64,000 bases of DNA from Mycolicibacterium doricum (GTDB lineage: Bacteria > Actinomycetota > Actinomycetes > Mycobacteriales > Mycobacteriaceae), in NCBI RefSeq assembly GCF_010728155.1, contig NZ_AP022605.1, positions 2,914,001 to 2,978,000 on the forward strand, in the 5' to 3' direction. The translations under genes and the position numbers were made by a program. Positions 8,406 through 16,891 of this stretch are shown piece after piece; within the stretch, counting starts at the first letter, position 1; every line of letters begins with the position of its first letter. The notes beneath the pieces are model-generated. The model had not been told where the DNA came from. It ran no database searches and saw only the letters and a program-made list of their open reading frames with translations.

Positions 8406-9215
8406 TTACTTGGCTTTCCAGACGGGCTGGCGCTTCTGCGCGAACGCGAGCGGTCCTTCCTTGGCATCTTCGGTGGCGAAGACCGTTGCCACTTCCCGCA
8501 TGGTGCGTGACCAACCCGGTTCGTCGGCCGCCACGACGCCGTCGTCGGCGCCCATCGCCACGCGCTTGCTGGCCTGAACCGCCAGCGGCGCGTTGACGGT
8601 GATCCGCTCGGCGAGTGCCAGCGCGGCGTCGAGCACTGCGCCTTCTTCGCCGTCGGGCACGACCTCGTTGACCAAGCCAAGCCGCAGTGCCTCACCGGAG
8701 GTGATGGGCTCTCCGGTGAACATCATCTGCAAGGCGACCTTGCGTGGGATCTGGTCGACGAGGCGGAAGACCCCGCCGGCAGCGGCGATCAGCCCTCGCT
8801 TCACTTCCGGCAGACCGAATATGGCACTCTCACCGGCGACGACGAGATCGCTTGCCAGCACGAGTTCGGTACCGCCTCCCAGCGCGGTGCCGTTGACCGC
8901 CGCGATCGTCGGCTTGTCGATGAAGTGACGGACGTACCCGGCGAAGCCCCACTTGGGGTGGTCGGGGTGACCGAGGTTCTCACCGCGGGACAGCGCCTTG
9001 AGATCGGCTCCGGCGCAGAACGATTTGTCTCCTGCCCCGGTGACCACGACCACCCAGACATCGGGGTCCTGCTGCGCCTCCTCGAGCGCGTCACCCAGGG
9101 CGATGGAGACGGCGGAATTGACGGCGTTGCGGGCCTCGGGCCGGTTGATCGTCACGACCATGACGTTGCCCCGGCGCTCGACGAGAGCGCCCGGCGCGGT
9201 GGACGTTTCGGTCAC
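8406..9215 (-). CDS. enoyl-CoA hydratase
   Basis: This crotonase-family enzyme has 269 residues. Both catalytic glutamates of true hydratases appear conserved, in LGGGTELVLASD and GLPEVKRGLIAAAGG. The oxyanion-hole segment DKSFCAGADLKALS is also typical. It would hydrate trans-2-enoyl-CoA. The GTG start at 9215 overlaps the thiolase stop codon as GTGA, so translation is coupled to that of the upstream gene. The terminal QKRQPVWKAK motif is common in mycobacterial EchA proteins. The chain-length preference cannot be read from sequence. Confidence 0.93.
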   Translation of the reverse strand: MTETSTAPGALVERRGNVMVVTINRPEARNAVNSAVSIALGDALEEAQQDPDVWVVVVTGAGDKSFCAGADLKALSRGENLGHPDHPKWGFAGYVRHFIDKPTIAAVNGTALGGGTELVLASDLVVAGESAIFGLPEVKRGLIAAAGGVFRLVDQIPRKVALQMMFTGEPITSGEALRLGLVNEVVPDGEEGAVLDAALALAERITVNAPLAVQASKRVAMGADDGVVAADEPGWSRTMREVATVFATEDAKEGPLAFAQKRQPVWKAK

Positions 9216-10357
9216 AGCAGCTCGAGGATGGTGGCGTTGGCCTGGCCGCCGCCCTCACACATGGTCTGCAGGCCGTACTGAATGCCGTTGTCGCGCATGT
9301 GGTAGAGCAACGTGGTCATGATGCGCGCACCCGAACCGCCGAGCGGGTGGCCGAGCGCGATCGCGCCGCCATTGGGGTTGAGCTTCTTCTCGTCGGCGCC
9401 GATGTCCTTGAGCCACGACATGGGAACCGGAGCGAACGCCTCGTTCACCTCGAACGCGCCGATCTGGTCGATGGTGAGTCCGGACCGCTTGAGCGCCTTC
9501 TGGGTCGCCGGGATCGGCGCGGTGAGCATGATGACCGGGTCGGCAGCGGCGAGCACCGCGGTGTGCACCTTCGCCAGCGGCTTGAGACCGAGTTCCTTGG
9601 CTTTCTCGGCGGACATGAACAGCAGCGCCGCCGAGCCGTCGGAGATCTGCGAGGAGTTCCCCGCGTGGATCACGCCGTCCTCCTTGAAAGCCGGCTTGAG
9701 CTGACCCATCTTCTCCAGCGTGGTGCCGCGACGGATGCCCTCATCCTTGAGAACGGCATTTCCTTCGGAGTCCTTGATCGCCACGATTTGATCGTCGAAC
9801 GCGCCGGCATCCTGCGCGGCGGCGGCCTTCTCGTGTGAGTTCAGGGAGAACTGGTCGAGATCGGTGCGGCTGAAGCCCCACTGCTCGGCGATCATCTCGG
9901 CGCCGACACCCTGGTTCGGGGTCTGCTGGTAGCGGTCCTTGAAGCCCTGCGGGAAGGGGTTGCCGCCGTTGGCCAGCGACGCGCCCATCGGGGTCCGCGA
10001 CATCGACTCGACACCGCCGGCGACGACCACGTCGTAGTGCCCGGCCACCACACCGGCGGCGGCGAAGTGCACCGACTGCTGGCTGGATCCGCACTGCCGG
10101 TCGACAGTCACGCCCGGCACGCTGTCGGGCCAGCCGGCGGTCAGCACAGCGGTGCGGCCGATGTCGACAGCCTGCTCGCCGGCCTGCATGACGCAGCCCC
10201 AGATCACGTCGTCCACGAGCGCCGGGTCGACACCCGCGCGCTGCACCAGCCCGTTGAGCACCTGGGCGGACAGTTCGGCCGGATGCACCCCCGACAGCCC
10301 ACCGTTGCGCTTGCCGACGGGCGACCGCACTGCCTCGACGATGACGGCTTCAGCCAT
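9212..10357 (-). CDS. acetyl-CoA acetyltransferase (thiolase)
   Basis: This degradative thiolase has 381 residues. The nucleophilic Cys is in TVDRQCGSSQQ at about residue 90, the conserved GHPLGGSGAR carries the catalytic His, and the second Cys is in TMCEGGGQANA at the C-terminus. The ATG at 10357 is chosen because AAGGAGAAG lies upstream at proper spacing; a longer ORF has no such site. It leads the thiolase-hydratase-dehydrogenase operon and is divergent from a FadR-like regulator. The shared 178-bp intergenic region contains palindromic and repeated motifs that may be the regulator's operator. Confidence 0.93.
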   Translation of the reverse strand: MAEAVIVEAVRSPVGKRNGGLSGVHPAELSAQVLNGLVQRAGVDPALVDDVIWGCVMQAGEQAVDIGRTAVLTAGWPDSVPGVTVDRQCGSSQQSVHFAAAGVVAGHYDVVVAGGVESMSRTPMGASLANGGNPFPQGFKDRYQQTPNQGVGAEMIAEQWGFSRTDLDQFSLNSHEKAAAAQDAGAFDDQIVAIKDSEGNAVLKDEGIRRGTTLEKMGQLKPAFKEDGVIHAGNSSQISDGSAALLFMSAEKAKELGLKPLAKVHTAVLAAADPVIMLTAPIPATQKALKRSGLTIDQIGAFEVNEAFAPVPMSWLKDIGADEKKLNPNGGAIALGHPLGGSGARIMTTLLYHMRDNGIQYGLQTMCEGGGQANATILELL

Positions 10358-10410
10358 GACACTTCTCCTTCGAAGTCGGATACTCCACACGCTTGGAACC
10401 GACGGTAGAT

Positions 10411-10438
10411 GACCAGGTTTACTAGGTCAACCTACTGG
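10411..10438. promoter_or_regulatory. candidate operator between thiolase operon and FadR-type regulator
   Basis: The inverted repeat AGGTT (10415-10419) / AACCT (10429-10433) is nested inside the outer arms ACCAG (10412-10416) / CTGGT (10435-10439). The word GGTTTACT at 10416-10423 recurs at 10477-10484, closer to the regulator gene. FadR-type GntR proteins usually bind such short palindromes and often autoregulate. Confidence 0.4.
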
Positions 10439-10535
10439 TTGGTGGCGTCAGGCCGCGGCTCGACGCCCGGTCAGATGGTTTACTGAGTTGTATAGCTGGC
10501 CGCCGGCCGGCATTGCGCAGGACCCGGGAGATCAG

Positions 10536-11321
10536 GTGGCTCGAACGACACCGCTGGCCCCCATGATCGGGGCGGGCCCTTCGACGACCGCTGTTCGCTC
10601 CCCCAAGACAGCCGAGCTGGTCGCCGGGACCCTTCGCCGCATGGTCGTCGACGGCAAGCTCAACGAGGGCGACTTCCTGCCCAACGAAGCGGAGTTGATG
10701 GCCCACTTCGGCGTCAGCAGACCGACGCTGCGCGAGGCGGTGCGGGTGCTCGAATCCGAGCGCCTCGTCGAGGTCCGCCGCGGTTCGCGCACCGGCGCCC
10801 GAGTCCGGGTCCCCGGCCCGGAGATCGTCGCGCGTCCGGCGGGCCTGCTGCTGGAGTTGTCCGGCGCCACGATCGCCGACGTGATGACCGCCCGCTCCGG
10901 CATCGAACCCATGGCTGTGCGCCTGCTCACCGAATCGGGCAACGCCGCGGCCTTCGACGAGCTCGAGCAGACCCTCGACGAGCACGTCGCCCACAGCTGG
11001 CAGTCCGGCCGGCTCGCCGAGACGACCGGCGACTTCCACCGCCGCATGGTCGAGCTGTCGGGCAACGCCACGCTGACCATCATGGCTGGCATGCTGCACG
11101 AGATCACCGTGCGCCACACGGCGTTCGCGATGAAGGAGAGCAACCCGCCGTCGAAGGCCGACTACGAGAAGCTGATGCGCTCCTACCGCAGGCTGGTGCA
11201 GCTGATGCGATCCGGCGACGGCGCGGCAGCCGAGGCGCACTGGCGTAAACACCTCGACACCGCGCGCGCATTGCTGCTTCAGGGCCTGGAGACGGTCAAG
11301 GTCCGCGACGTGATGGGCTGA
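10536..11321 (+). CDS. GntR family transcriptional regulator, FadR subfamily
   Basis: The protein has 261 residues. The N-terminal winged helix-turn-helix contains GDFLPNEAELMAHFGVSRPT and LREAVRVLESERLVEVRRGS, the GntR signature. The C-terminal all-helical FCD domain follows, with ARSGIEPMAVRLL, DFHRRMVELSGN and HWRKHLDTA supplying the His/Asp metal- or effector-binding residues. FadR-subfamily proteins sense acyl-CoA or carboxylic acids. The GTG at 10536 (VARTTPLAP) has GGGAG upstream; an earlier in-frame start lies inside the promoter. Its divergent position implies control of the thiolase-hydratase-dehydrogenase operon (inferred). Confidence 0.88.
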   Translation: MARTTPLAPMIGAGPSTTAVRSPKTAELVAGTLRRMVVDGKLNEGDFLPNEAELMAHFGVSRPTLREAVRVLESERLVEVRRGSRTGARVRVPGPEIVARPAGLLLELSGATIADVMTARSGIEPMAVRLLTESGNAAAFDELEQTLDEHVAHSWQSGRLAETTGDFHRRMVELSGNATLTIMAGMLHEITVRHTAFAMKESNPPSKADYEKLMRSYRRLVQLMRSGDGAAAEAHWRKHLDTARALLLQGLETVKVRDVMG

Positions 11322-11358
11322 GCCTTTTGCGTACCGCTCGCGCCCCTTCCCGCCGAAC

Positions 11359-11880
11359 TCAGGCGCCGGTCTTGGCCGGTGGGCGGTAGAAGATGACCAG
11401 CTGCCCGATGCCGCCACCGAGGCCGAGGGCCAGCGCGATCACCAGACCCCACCAGCCCTGCACCACGTCCCACATCGCGGTGCCGTGGAAGAGCGCGTAG
11501 TCCAGGCTGAGCCTGCCCGGCCCGATGGCGGGGATGGCGACGGCCCCCGCGGCGAGGACGAGGTTGTACTCCCACCCCTGATTGACGACGAAGAAGCCGT
11601 TGGCCCGGTGCACGGTCCATGCGGCGACCAGCATCAGCGCGACGAAACCAGCAGCGGGCACCGGGGTGAGCAGGCCGACCGCCAGGCCGATGCCCGCGGC
11701 CATCTCCGTGGTCGCCGCGACCCTGGCGTGGAACATGCCCGGTTTCATGCCGATGCTGTCGAACCAGCTGGCGGTGCCGGGGATCCGGCCGCCGCCGAAG
11801 AACTTGTTGTAGCCGTGCGCGGCCATGGTCAGGCCCAGCACCACGCGCAGGATCAGAACGCCGACGTCGAGGGCAGTCAT
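11359..11880 (-). CDS. DoxX family membrane protein
   Basis: The protein has 173 residues with about four transmembrane segments. The N-terminal LILRVVLGLTMAAHGYNKFF and the central TTEMAAGIGLAVGLLTP are the DoxX/SURF4 signatures. Mycobacterial DoxX proteins take part in thiol and redox homeostasis (the membrane oxidoreductase complex with SodA and SseA), but paralogues are many and this one is not next to those partners. The minus-strand upstream sequence TAGATTCT lies 6-8 nt before the ATG, which suggests a very short or absent leader. It converges on the GntR regulator gene. Confidence 0.85.
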   Translation of the reverse strand: MTALDVGVLILRVVLGLTMAAHGYNKFFGGGRIPGTASWFDSIGMKPGMFHARVAATTEMAAGIGLAVGLLTPVPAAGFVALMLVAAWTVHRANGFFVVNQGWEYNLVLAAGAVAIPAIGPGRLSLDYALFHGTAMWDVVQGWWGLVIALALGLGGGIGQLVIFYRPPAKTGA

Positions 11881-11928
11881 GCAAACAGAATCTAGGCCAT
11901 CTGTAAGCCGGCGACCACCCCACGCCGG

Positions 11929-13194
11929 CTAAGCATGCCGGTCCAGCGCATCGGCCAACCGGTCGACGTAGGCGTCGACATCTCCGACGGCCGACTCGGC
12001 CGCGTGCACACTGACCGCGACGGTGTCACCGATGCCGTGGATGCCGTGGGTCAGGCCCATCATCGGCGACAACGACGGGCAGCCGGTCGTCAGCACCACC
12101 GGTGCACCACCGAAGCGTAGGTCGGCCGCGCCTCGGCGGACGCTCGACACCACCGTGTTCCCGATCACCGTCGGTGAGCGCACCGTCGGGTCGAATGCCG
12201 CGACACCCCACCGCATCAACGGCGCCGGGACCGCGGCCGACGCCAGGCCGGCGGCCGACATGGCGGGGTGGGCGGCCCGCTGTCGGCGCTGGGCCAACTC
12301 CCCGGCGATACGGGTGCTGCGCTCGGCGTACGGCAGCTCGGGGTGCAGCCCGATGCCGACGTTGCCGAAGTGGTTGTGCGCCCGGCGCGGCCCCTGGCTC
12401 GCCATCGGCACTTCGGCGCCGAGCGTGGCCGGGTCGTCGCCGAGACCGCGCAGATGGTCGGCCATGGCGCGCGAGACGGCGGCCAGCACCGCGACGGTGA
12501 CGGTGCCGTCCGGCAGTTCGGTGCGGTGCCGGATCACGGTGCGCAGACTTCGGGCGCCGTTCGGGTGGCTGTTGCTTCGCAGGGCCGGACGCCGATCAGC
12601 CTGCGCCGCGACGGCTCCGGCTTCCACATCGCGCATCAGCTGCCGGTGGGCGCGAGCCGCGCGCACCGCGCGCACCGGGAGTGTCGCGGTTTCCCAACCC
12701 GGGATCGCCGGTGCGGCGGTCATCGGTGTGCACTTGCCGAACAACCACGCCGCCAGCGCCGCGGAGCGGACGCCGTCGGCAAGCGCGTGCGACATCTGCA
12801 CCACCGCCACCACACCAGGACCCTCGACTCCGGGCACTCCGCGCACGGGGGCGAACACGTGCAGCCGCCAGGTCGACTTCCCCGCGTCGAGCTGGTGAGC
12901 GGTGAGCGAGGTGATCGCCGCGAGGCACCTCGCCCAGTCGCCGACCGCGTGCGTGCACACCTGGCTTTCCTCGACACCGCCGTCGACCCACTGCGGATAC
13001 CGCAGCCACCCACGGTCGCACGCCCGCAGCCGCAAATCCCCGCAGACCCGGGCCCGGTCCAGAACTGCCGCCAGCGTGCCGGGCAGGTCGTCCGGAACCC
13101 CGGCGAAGCCGTAGACCAGGAACTGGTCGTTCGGGATCTTGGCCGACATCCACAGGTTCTGGGCGTCGACCGCCGCGAGCCGGCGTGCCGTCAT
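11929..13194 (-). CDS. WS/DGAT-like acyltransferase (wax ester synthase family, variant motif)
   Basis: The 421-residue protein has the two-lobed plan of the WS/DGAT (triacylglycerol/wax ester synthase) superfamily. The active-site HHxxxDG appears as SHALADG in VQMSHALADGVRS at about residue 136, so the first His is replaced by Ser. The second catalytic His, which does the chemistry, is kept. The C-terminal lobe shows NHFGNVGIGL and VIGNTVVSSVRRG, similar to the family's structural motifs. The ATG at 13194 (MTARRLAAVDAQ) fits the family start. Acyl-CoA-dependent lipid synthesis is the best guess; a diverged non-storage role is possible. Confidence 0.7.
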   Translation of the reverse strand: MTARRLAAVDAQNLWMSAKIPNDQFLVYGFAGVPDDLPGTLAAVLDRARVCGDLRLRACDRGWLRYPQWVDGGVEESQVCTHAVGDWARCLAAITSLTAHQLDAGKSTWRLHVFAPVRGVPGVEGPGVVAVVQMSHALADGVRSAALAAWLFGKCTPMTAAPAIPGWETATLPVRAVRAARAHRQLMRDVEAGAVAAQADRRPALRSNSHPNGARSLRTVIRHRTELPDGTVTVAVLAAVSRAMADHLRGLGDDPATLGAEVPMASQGPRRAHNHFGNVGIGLHPELPYAERSTRIAGELAQRRQRAAHPAMSAAGLASAAVPAPLMRWGVAAFDPTVRSPTVIGNTVVSSVRRGAADLRFGGAPVVLTTGCPSLSPMMGLTHGIHGIGDTVAVSVHAAESAVGDVDAYVDRLADALDRHA

Positions 13195-13341
13195 AGCGCC
13201 CGAGGTTAAGCTGTGCCGCATGCTTGCGGCAGCACCGCCGGGGTGGCGCTTGTCACCGGATCATGCTGCCGCCATTCAGGTGGCCGCGGCGGTTGGTCGT
13301 GCCGATCTTGGCCGCACCCAGGCCGGCATGAAGCGCGCTCC

Positions 13342-14244
13342 TCAGCGGGCGGCCCCGATGAAGTCCAGGATGTGGTGACCGACCACGTCGGGTTCTTCGA
13401 GCGCCAGGAAGTGCCCGGCGTTGTCGACCACCGCGACCGCGCTCCCCTCGGGCAGCGCCCGCTCCACCCAGGGCGTGAACTCTGGTCCGGCACAACCGTC
13501 GTCGCGCCCATGCAGGTACAGCGTCGGCAGAGCCGGCGCTGACAGCCAGTACCGATGTAGCTCGGCATACTGTGCGGGCGGCCGCGAATTGCGGACGGTT
13601 GCGCGGTAGTAGCCCAGCGCGGCCCGCCAACGCCGGCGCGCACCGATGGCGGCATCGACATGCCGCAGATCCTCGGCGGCGTGGTAGCCGGGCGACCACT
13701 GTCGCCACAGCCGGGGCACCACCCATGACGCGGACCGGTCCGGCAGCCATGGCAGCTGGAAGTACATGATGTACCAGCTGCGCAGCGTCTGCCGGGGCAG
13801 CTGGGCGGCCAGCCGCAACCCGTCCGGGACACGGCCGAGGGGGCGGAACGCGGCGGCCGGTGGCACCGACATGATGACGGCCCGCCGGAAGGGGCTGTGG
13901 GGCATCGCCGCCAGGCCGGTACCGGCGACGGCGCCCCAGTCGTGTCCGATGACGACGTCGCGGTCCGTCGGCCCCGCCGCCGCGTGTACGCGGAGGGCAT
14001 CGTCCATCAACGCCCCCACGTGGTAGCTGCGGTCGGACGGAACCGACGACGGCACGTATCCGCGCATGAACGGCGCCACCACCCGCCAGCCGGCGTCGGC
14101 CAGCACGGGGGCTAGCTTGCGCCATCCGTACGCGGTGTCGGGGAAGCCGTGCAGGCACAACGCGATCGGGCCCTCCGCTGGGCCCCAGACCAATGCCCGC
14201 AGTTGCCCTGCAGGGGTGGCCACGTCCAACCAGCGCGGCGTCAT
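13342..14244 (-). CDS. ephC: alpha/beta hydrolase, epoxide hydrolase (EphC-like)
   Basis: The 300-residue alpha/beta-hydrolase has the epoxide hydrolase signature: HGFPDTAYGW (oxyanion loop), the nucleophile Asp in GHDWGA, the acid in LYLHGRDDGC and the base His in NAGHF. A Tyr in the lid (SWYIMYFQLPW) would polarise the epoxide. The position next to bpoB, and divergent from it, matches ephC (Rv1124). I take the ATG at 14244 because it overlaps, as ATGA, the stop codon of the decayed upstream reading frame; this suggests that the gene was once translationally coupled to it. A GTG at 14274 is the alternative. Confidence 0.85.
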   Translation of the reverse strand: MTPRWLDVATPAGQLRALVWGPAEGPIALCLHGFPDTAYGWRKLAPVLADAGWRVVAPFMRGYVPSSVPSDRSYHVGALMDDALRVHAAAGPTDRDVVIGHDWGAVAGTGLAAMPHSPFRRAVIMSVPPAAAFRPLGRVPDGLRLAAQLPRQTLRSWYIMYFQLPWLPDRSASWVVPRLWRQWSPGYHAAEDLRHVDAAIGARRRWRAALGYYRATVRNSRPPAQYAELHRYWLSAPALPTLYLHGRDDGCAGPEFTPWVERALPEGSAVAVVDNAGHFLALEEPDVVGHHILDFIGAAR

Positions 14245-14482
14245 CGGATCGGCTGCAATTCGGAGATCAGCCACTGGTCGCCGACCGTGTCAAGGGTGAC
14301 CCGGACGCTGGAGGCGGTGTCAGCAGCAGCACCACCGCATGATCGGCCTCCGCGCTGACCGATGCGGCCGCGGGGACGTCGACCACGGCCGCGATCCGCT
14401 GTTCCTTGGCCTCGCGCGCCCGGTTCTCCGTCGGCTGCGGGGGCATGGTCTGCCACATCTGCTCCTCTGCCGCACCCGGCAT
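14241..14482 (-). pseudogene. remnant of an Mce-associated membrane protein
   Basis: Two minus-strand frames read together look like the C-terminal half of an Mce-associated protein. In the first frame (from an ATG at 14482) the AKEQRIAAVVDVPAAASVSA helix and strand are followed by ADHAVVLLL, the usual hydrophobic strand. The expected loop (VNQ-type) is missing. The end of the domain, DTASSVRVTLDTVGDQWLI then SELQPIR, is in another frame ending at 14241. A deletion with a frameshift at about 14316-14322 explains this. The N-terminal transmembrane part is absent. It lies directly upstream of the epoxide hydrolase. Assignment rests on pattern resemblance only. Confidence 0.5.
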
Positions 14483-14591
14483 CCTCGTCCCGACCTTCCG
14501 CCAAACGTTACGTGGCGGCCGCAGGCCACAGGCGGCGACATGCCTGGCGGTGCGTGAACCAATCGCGATCGGACCGATCGGAGCGGGTAAC

Positions 14592-15458
14592 GTGACGCCG
14601 GTGTCCGTGAGTACCGCAAAGACCGTGTCATTCCGGGGTGCAGAAGGGCTCACCCTGGTGGGCGACGAATGGAACCGCGGCGCCGAGTCGGCCGCCGCCA
14701 GGCCCACCGTGCTGATGTTGCACGGCGGCGGCCAGAACCGATTCTCGTGGAAGAACACCGGGCAGGTGCTGGCCGACGCCGGCCTGCACGTGGTCGCGCT
14801 CGACAGCCGGGGCCACGGCGACAGCGACCGCTCACCGCAGGCCAACTACTCGGTGGAGACGCTGTGCGCAGACACCCTGGAGGTGCTCGACCAGATCGGC
14901 AGGCCGGTGGCGCTTATCGGGGCCAGCATGGGCGGGCTGACCGGCATCCTCGTCGCCCGCGCGGCGGGCCCGCAGCGGGTCACGCAATTGGTGCTCGTCG
15001 ACGTCGTGCCCCGCTACGAGAAGGACGGCAGCGCGCGCATCCGCGAGTTCATGTTCAACCACGTCCACGGGTTCGACACCCTGGACGAGGCCGCCGAGGC
15101 GGTGGCGTCCTACCTGCCGCACCGGCCCAAACCGAAGAGCCCGGAGGGGCTCAAGAAGAATCTGCGCCAGCGCGACGGGCGGTGGTACTGGCACTGGGAT
15201 CCGGCATTCCTGACCAAACCCGGCGACGACCCGCTCATCCGGGTCGAGAAGCTCGAGCAGGCCGCGGTGGAGCTGACCATTCCGATTCTGCTCATCCGTG
15301 GCAAGCTCTCCGACGTGGTCAGTTCCGAAGGGGTGGAGGAGTTCCTGCGCCTGGTGCCCGATGCGGAGCTCGTCGAGCTGTCCGGAGCCGGGCACACCGC
15401 TGCCGGTGACGACAATGACGCGTTCACCGACGCTGTCGTCGGTTTCGTCAGCCGGTGA
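14592..15458 (+). CDS. bpoB: alpha/beta hydrolase, non-heme peroxidase-like (BpoB-like)
   Basis: The alpha/beta-hydrolase has 288 residues. HGGGQNRFSW forms the oxyanion region, GASMGG carries the catalytic Ser, LIRGKLSDVV the acid and GAGHTAAGDD the His. The family is named after bacterial bromoperoxidases, but the true reaction is usually hydrolysis of esters or C-C bonds. The order and orientation relative to ephC match Rv1123c. The GTG at 14592 is chosen because GGAG lies about 9 nt before it; the longer frame upstream overlaps the Mce-associated remnant and has no ribosome site. A second GTG at 14601 is possible. Confidence 0.85.
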   Translation: MTPVSVSTAKTVSFRGAEGLTLVGDEWNRGAESAAARPTVLMLHGGGQNRFSWKNTGQVLADAGLHVVALDSRGHGDSDRSPQANYSVETLCADTLEVLDQIGRPVALIGASMGGLTGILVARAAGPQRVTQLVLVDVVPRYEKDGSARIREFMFNHVHGFDTLDEAAEAVASYLPHRPKPKSPEGLKKNLRQRDGRWYWHWDPAFLTKPGDDPLIRVEKLEQAAVELTIPILLIRGKLSDVVSSEGVEEFLRLVPDAELVELSGAGHTAAGDDNDAFTDAVVGFVSR

Positions 15459-15588
15459 CCGCCAGGCGTCGCGGCGACCCACTCTTGCCTGGGCAGTCCG
15501 GCAGGACAAGAACTTCCTGGTGCGCCGCAACGGCCCGGTGAGCTGGGTGTGGTCGTCTTCGGATACGGCCTGACCGAGCAGGAGTCGG

Positions 15589-16245
15589 CTACTGTTCTGT
15601 GCGCAGTGCTGCGGTGACACTGGCGTACATCGTCGACTTGATCTTGCTCAACGTGCCCGGGTCCTTGCCGATGATGGGTTGGAGCCGAGCGGCTGCCGCA
15701 GTGACGATTTCCGGTTCGGGGGCGGTCTCGTCGACCAGCGCGGCGCTGACTGCTTCCGGACCGCCGTAGCGGTGTCCGGTGGTCATCGCGGTGACGGCGG
15801 TCTGCGGCAAGAGCTTGGCCTGGATCATTGCGGCCATGCCGACAGTAAATGGGATGTTGATGTCGACCTCCGGAAAGCAGAAATAGCCTCGGTCGACGCG
15901 CATGACGCGGTAGTCGTGCGCGATCGCCAGCATGGAGCCCGCCCCGAAGGCATGGCCGTTCACGGCGGCGACGGTGGGCCGCGGAAACGTCAGGATGCGG
16001 CTGAACAGTTCCTGCACTCGACCGACGTACCACTGAGTTCGTTCACCGTTCGCCGTCAGCCAGTCGAGGTCCAGACCGTTGGAGTAGAACTTCCCCAGCC
16101 CGGTGGTGACGAGGCCGTGAGCATCTTCCTCGATGTCATCCAGTTTCTCGTTGACGGCGTCGAGCCAGCCCGGAGAGAGCCGGTTCTCGTCGTCTCCGAG
16201 CGTCAGCACGGCGATCTGGTCGCGGTATTCGAGCGTGGGCGCCAT
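15589..16245 (-). CDS. short enoyl-CoA hydratase/isomerase-like protein
   Basis: This crotonase-fold protein has 218 residues, shorter than the usual 255-270 and close to the compact enoyl-CoA isomerase (ECI/PEX-like) class. HAFGAGSMLAIAHD lacks the first hydratase Glu, while CFPEVDINIPF keeps the second, the pattern of delta3-delta2-enoyl-CoA isomerases. The oxyanion segment reads TTGLGKFYSNGLDLDWL. The ATG at 16245 is preceded by GAAAGGAC at good spacing; the longer ORF upstream has no coding support. The gene is convergent with the BpoB-like gene. Isomerisation of 3-enoyl-CoA during unsaturated fatty-acid breakdown is likely. Confidence 0.85.
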   Translation of the reverse strand: MAPTLEYRDQIAVLTLGDDENRLSPGWLDAVNEKLDDIEEDAHGLVTTGLGKFYSNGLDLDWLTANGERTQWYVGRVQELFSRILTFPRPTVAAVNGHAFGAGSMLAIAHDYRVMRVDRGYFCFPEVDINIPFTVGMAAMIQAKLLPQTAVTAMTTGHRYGGPEAVSAALVDETAPEPEIVTAAAARLQPIIGKDPGTLSKIKSTMYASVTAALRTEQ

Positions 16246-16548
16246 GAATGGGTCCTTTCGACGGTGGTGCGAGTTGAGGTCTCGGCCGGCGGGTTCGTCG
16301 GTACCGCGCACGGCGACCGACAGGCCGCGCAATGTCGGCGTCGCTGTCGTCGGCTGACACCGGGACGCGCCGGCTGTCGAGCGGCCGAAAGTGGCGCAAG
16401 GTGTCGGATCCCTCGGGCGGCGCGGATAACTCGCCTGCCACCGCGGGCGCCTCGATCCGGAGAACTCGGCGACCTTGCGCACGGATGTCCCCGCGGGGGC
16501 GGGTATGGACGGCATGGTCACGATGATGCACCACCTCACCCATAGCCG

Positions 16549-16869
16549 GTGTCCAACCGCAACGACGTGGTGATGTCCCCGCAGGGCGCGCTGATCGCGG
16601 TATCTCCCCCGCCACCTCCTGTGGACCCGTCGCGTGATGGCGCACTCGCTGATCGGCGAGCCGGCGAGCCCGTCGCCGCGGCCCTCGGGGCCAACCGGTC
16701 GGTAGCGGTAAATGTGAAGGCCTGCAATCTGAACGGCAACGGATTCGTCTGGGTGTCCCTGCGACATCCGTCGCGCGGCAACTGGTCGTCACCGAAGTGC
16801 ACTTACCTGCGCGACGTGGTCGTCCCGGCCATCACCAACGGGCGGGCGATGGCGCTCGCCGGAGTGTGA
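16549..16869 (+). CDS. hypothetical protein (doubtful)
   Basis: This 106-residue ORF starts with GTG and ends just before the ychF stop region. Third positions are mostly G/C, as in real genes here, and the second half (VNVKACNLNGNGFVWVSL, then two further segments with a Cys) looks like globular protein. The first half is Pro/Ala/Arg-rich and may not be translated. There is no convincing ribosome site, signal peptide or known motif. The rest of the stretch 16246-16548 holds nothing I can support. The ORF may be the tail of a decayed gene. Confidence 0.3.
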   Translation: MSNRNDVVMSPQGALIAVSPPPPPVDPSRDGALADRRAGEPVAAALGANRSVAVNVKACNLNGNGFVWVSLRHPSRGNWSSPKCTYLRDVVVPAITNGRAMALAGV

Positions 16870-16891
16870 TCTTTCCGCCCGATTCCGACGC

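Noticed and set aside
548-10438. Shared 9-mer ACCTACTGG near 548-556 and in the thiolase operator (10430-10438)
   Set aside because: A 9-mer can recur by chance in 64 kb, and the surrounding bases do not agree, so a common regulator is not supported.
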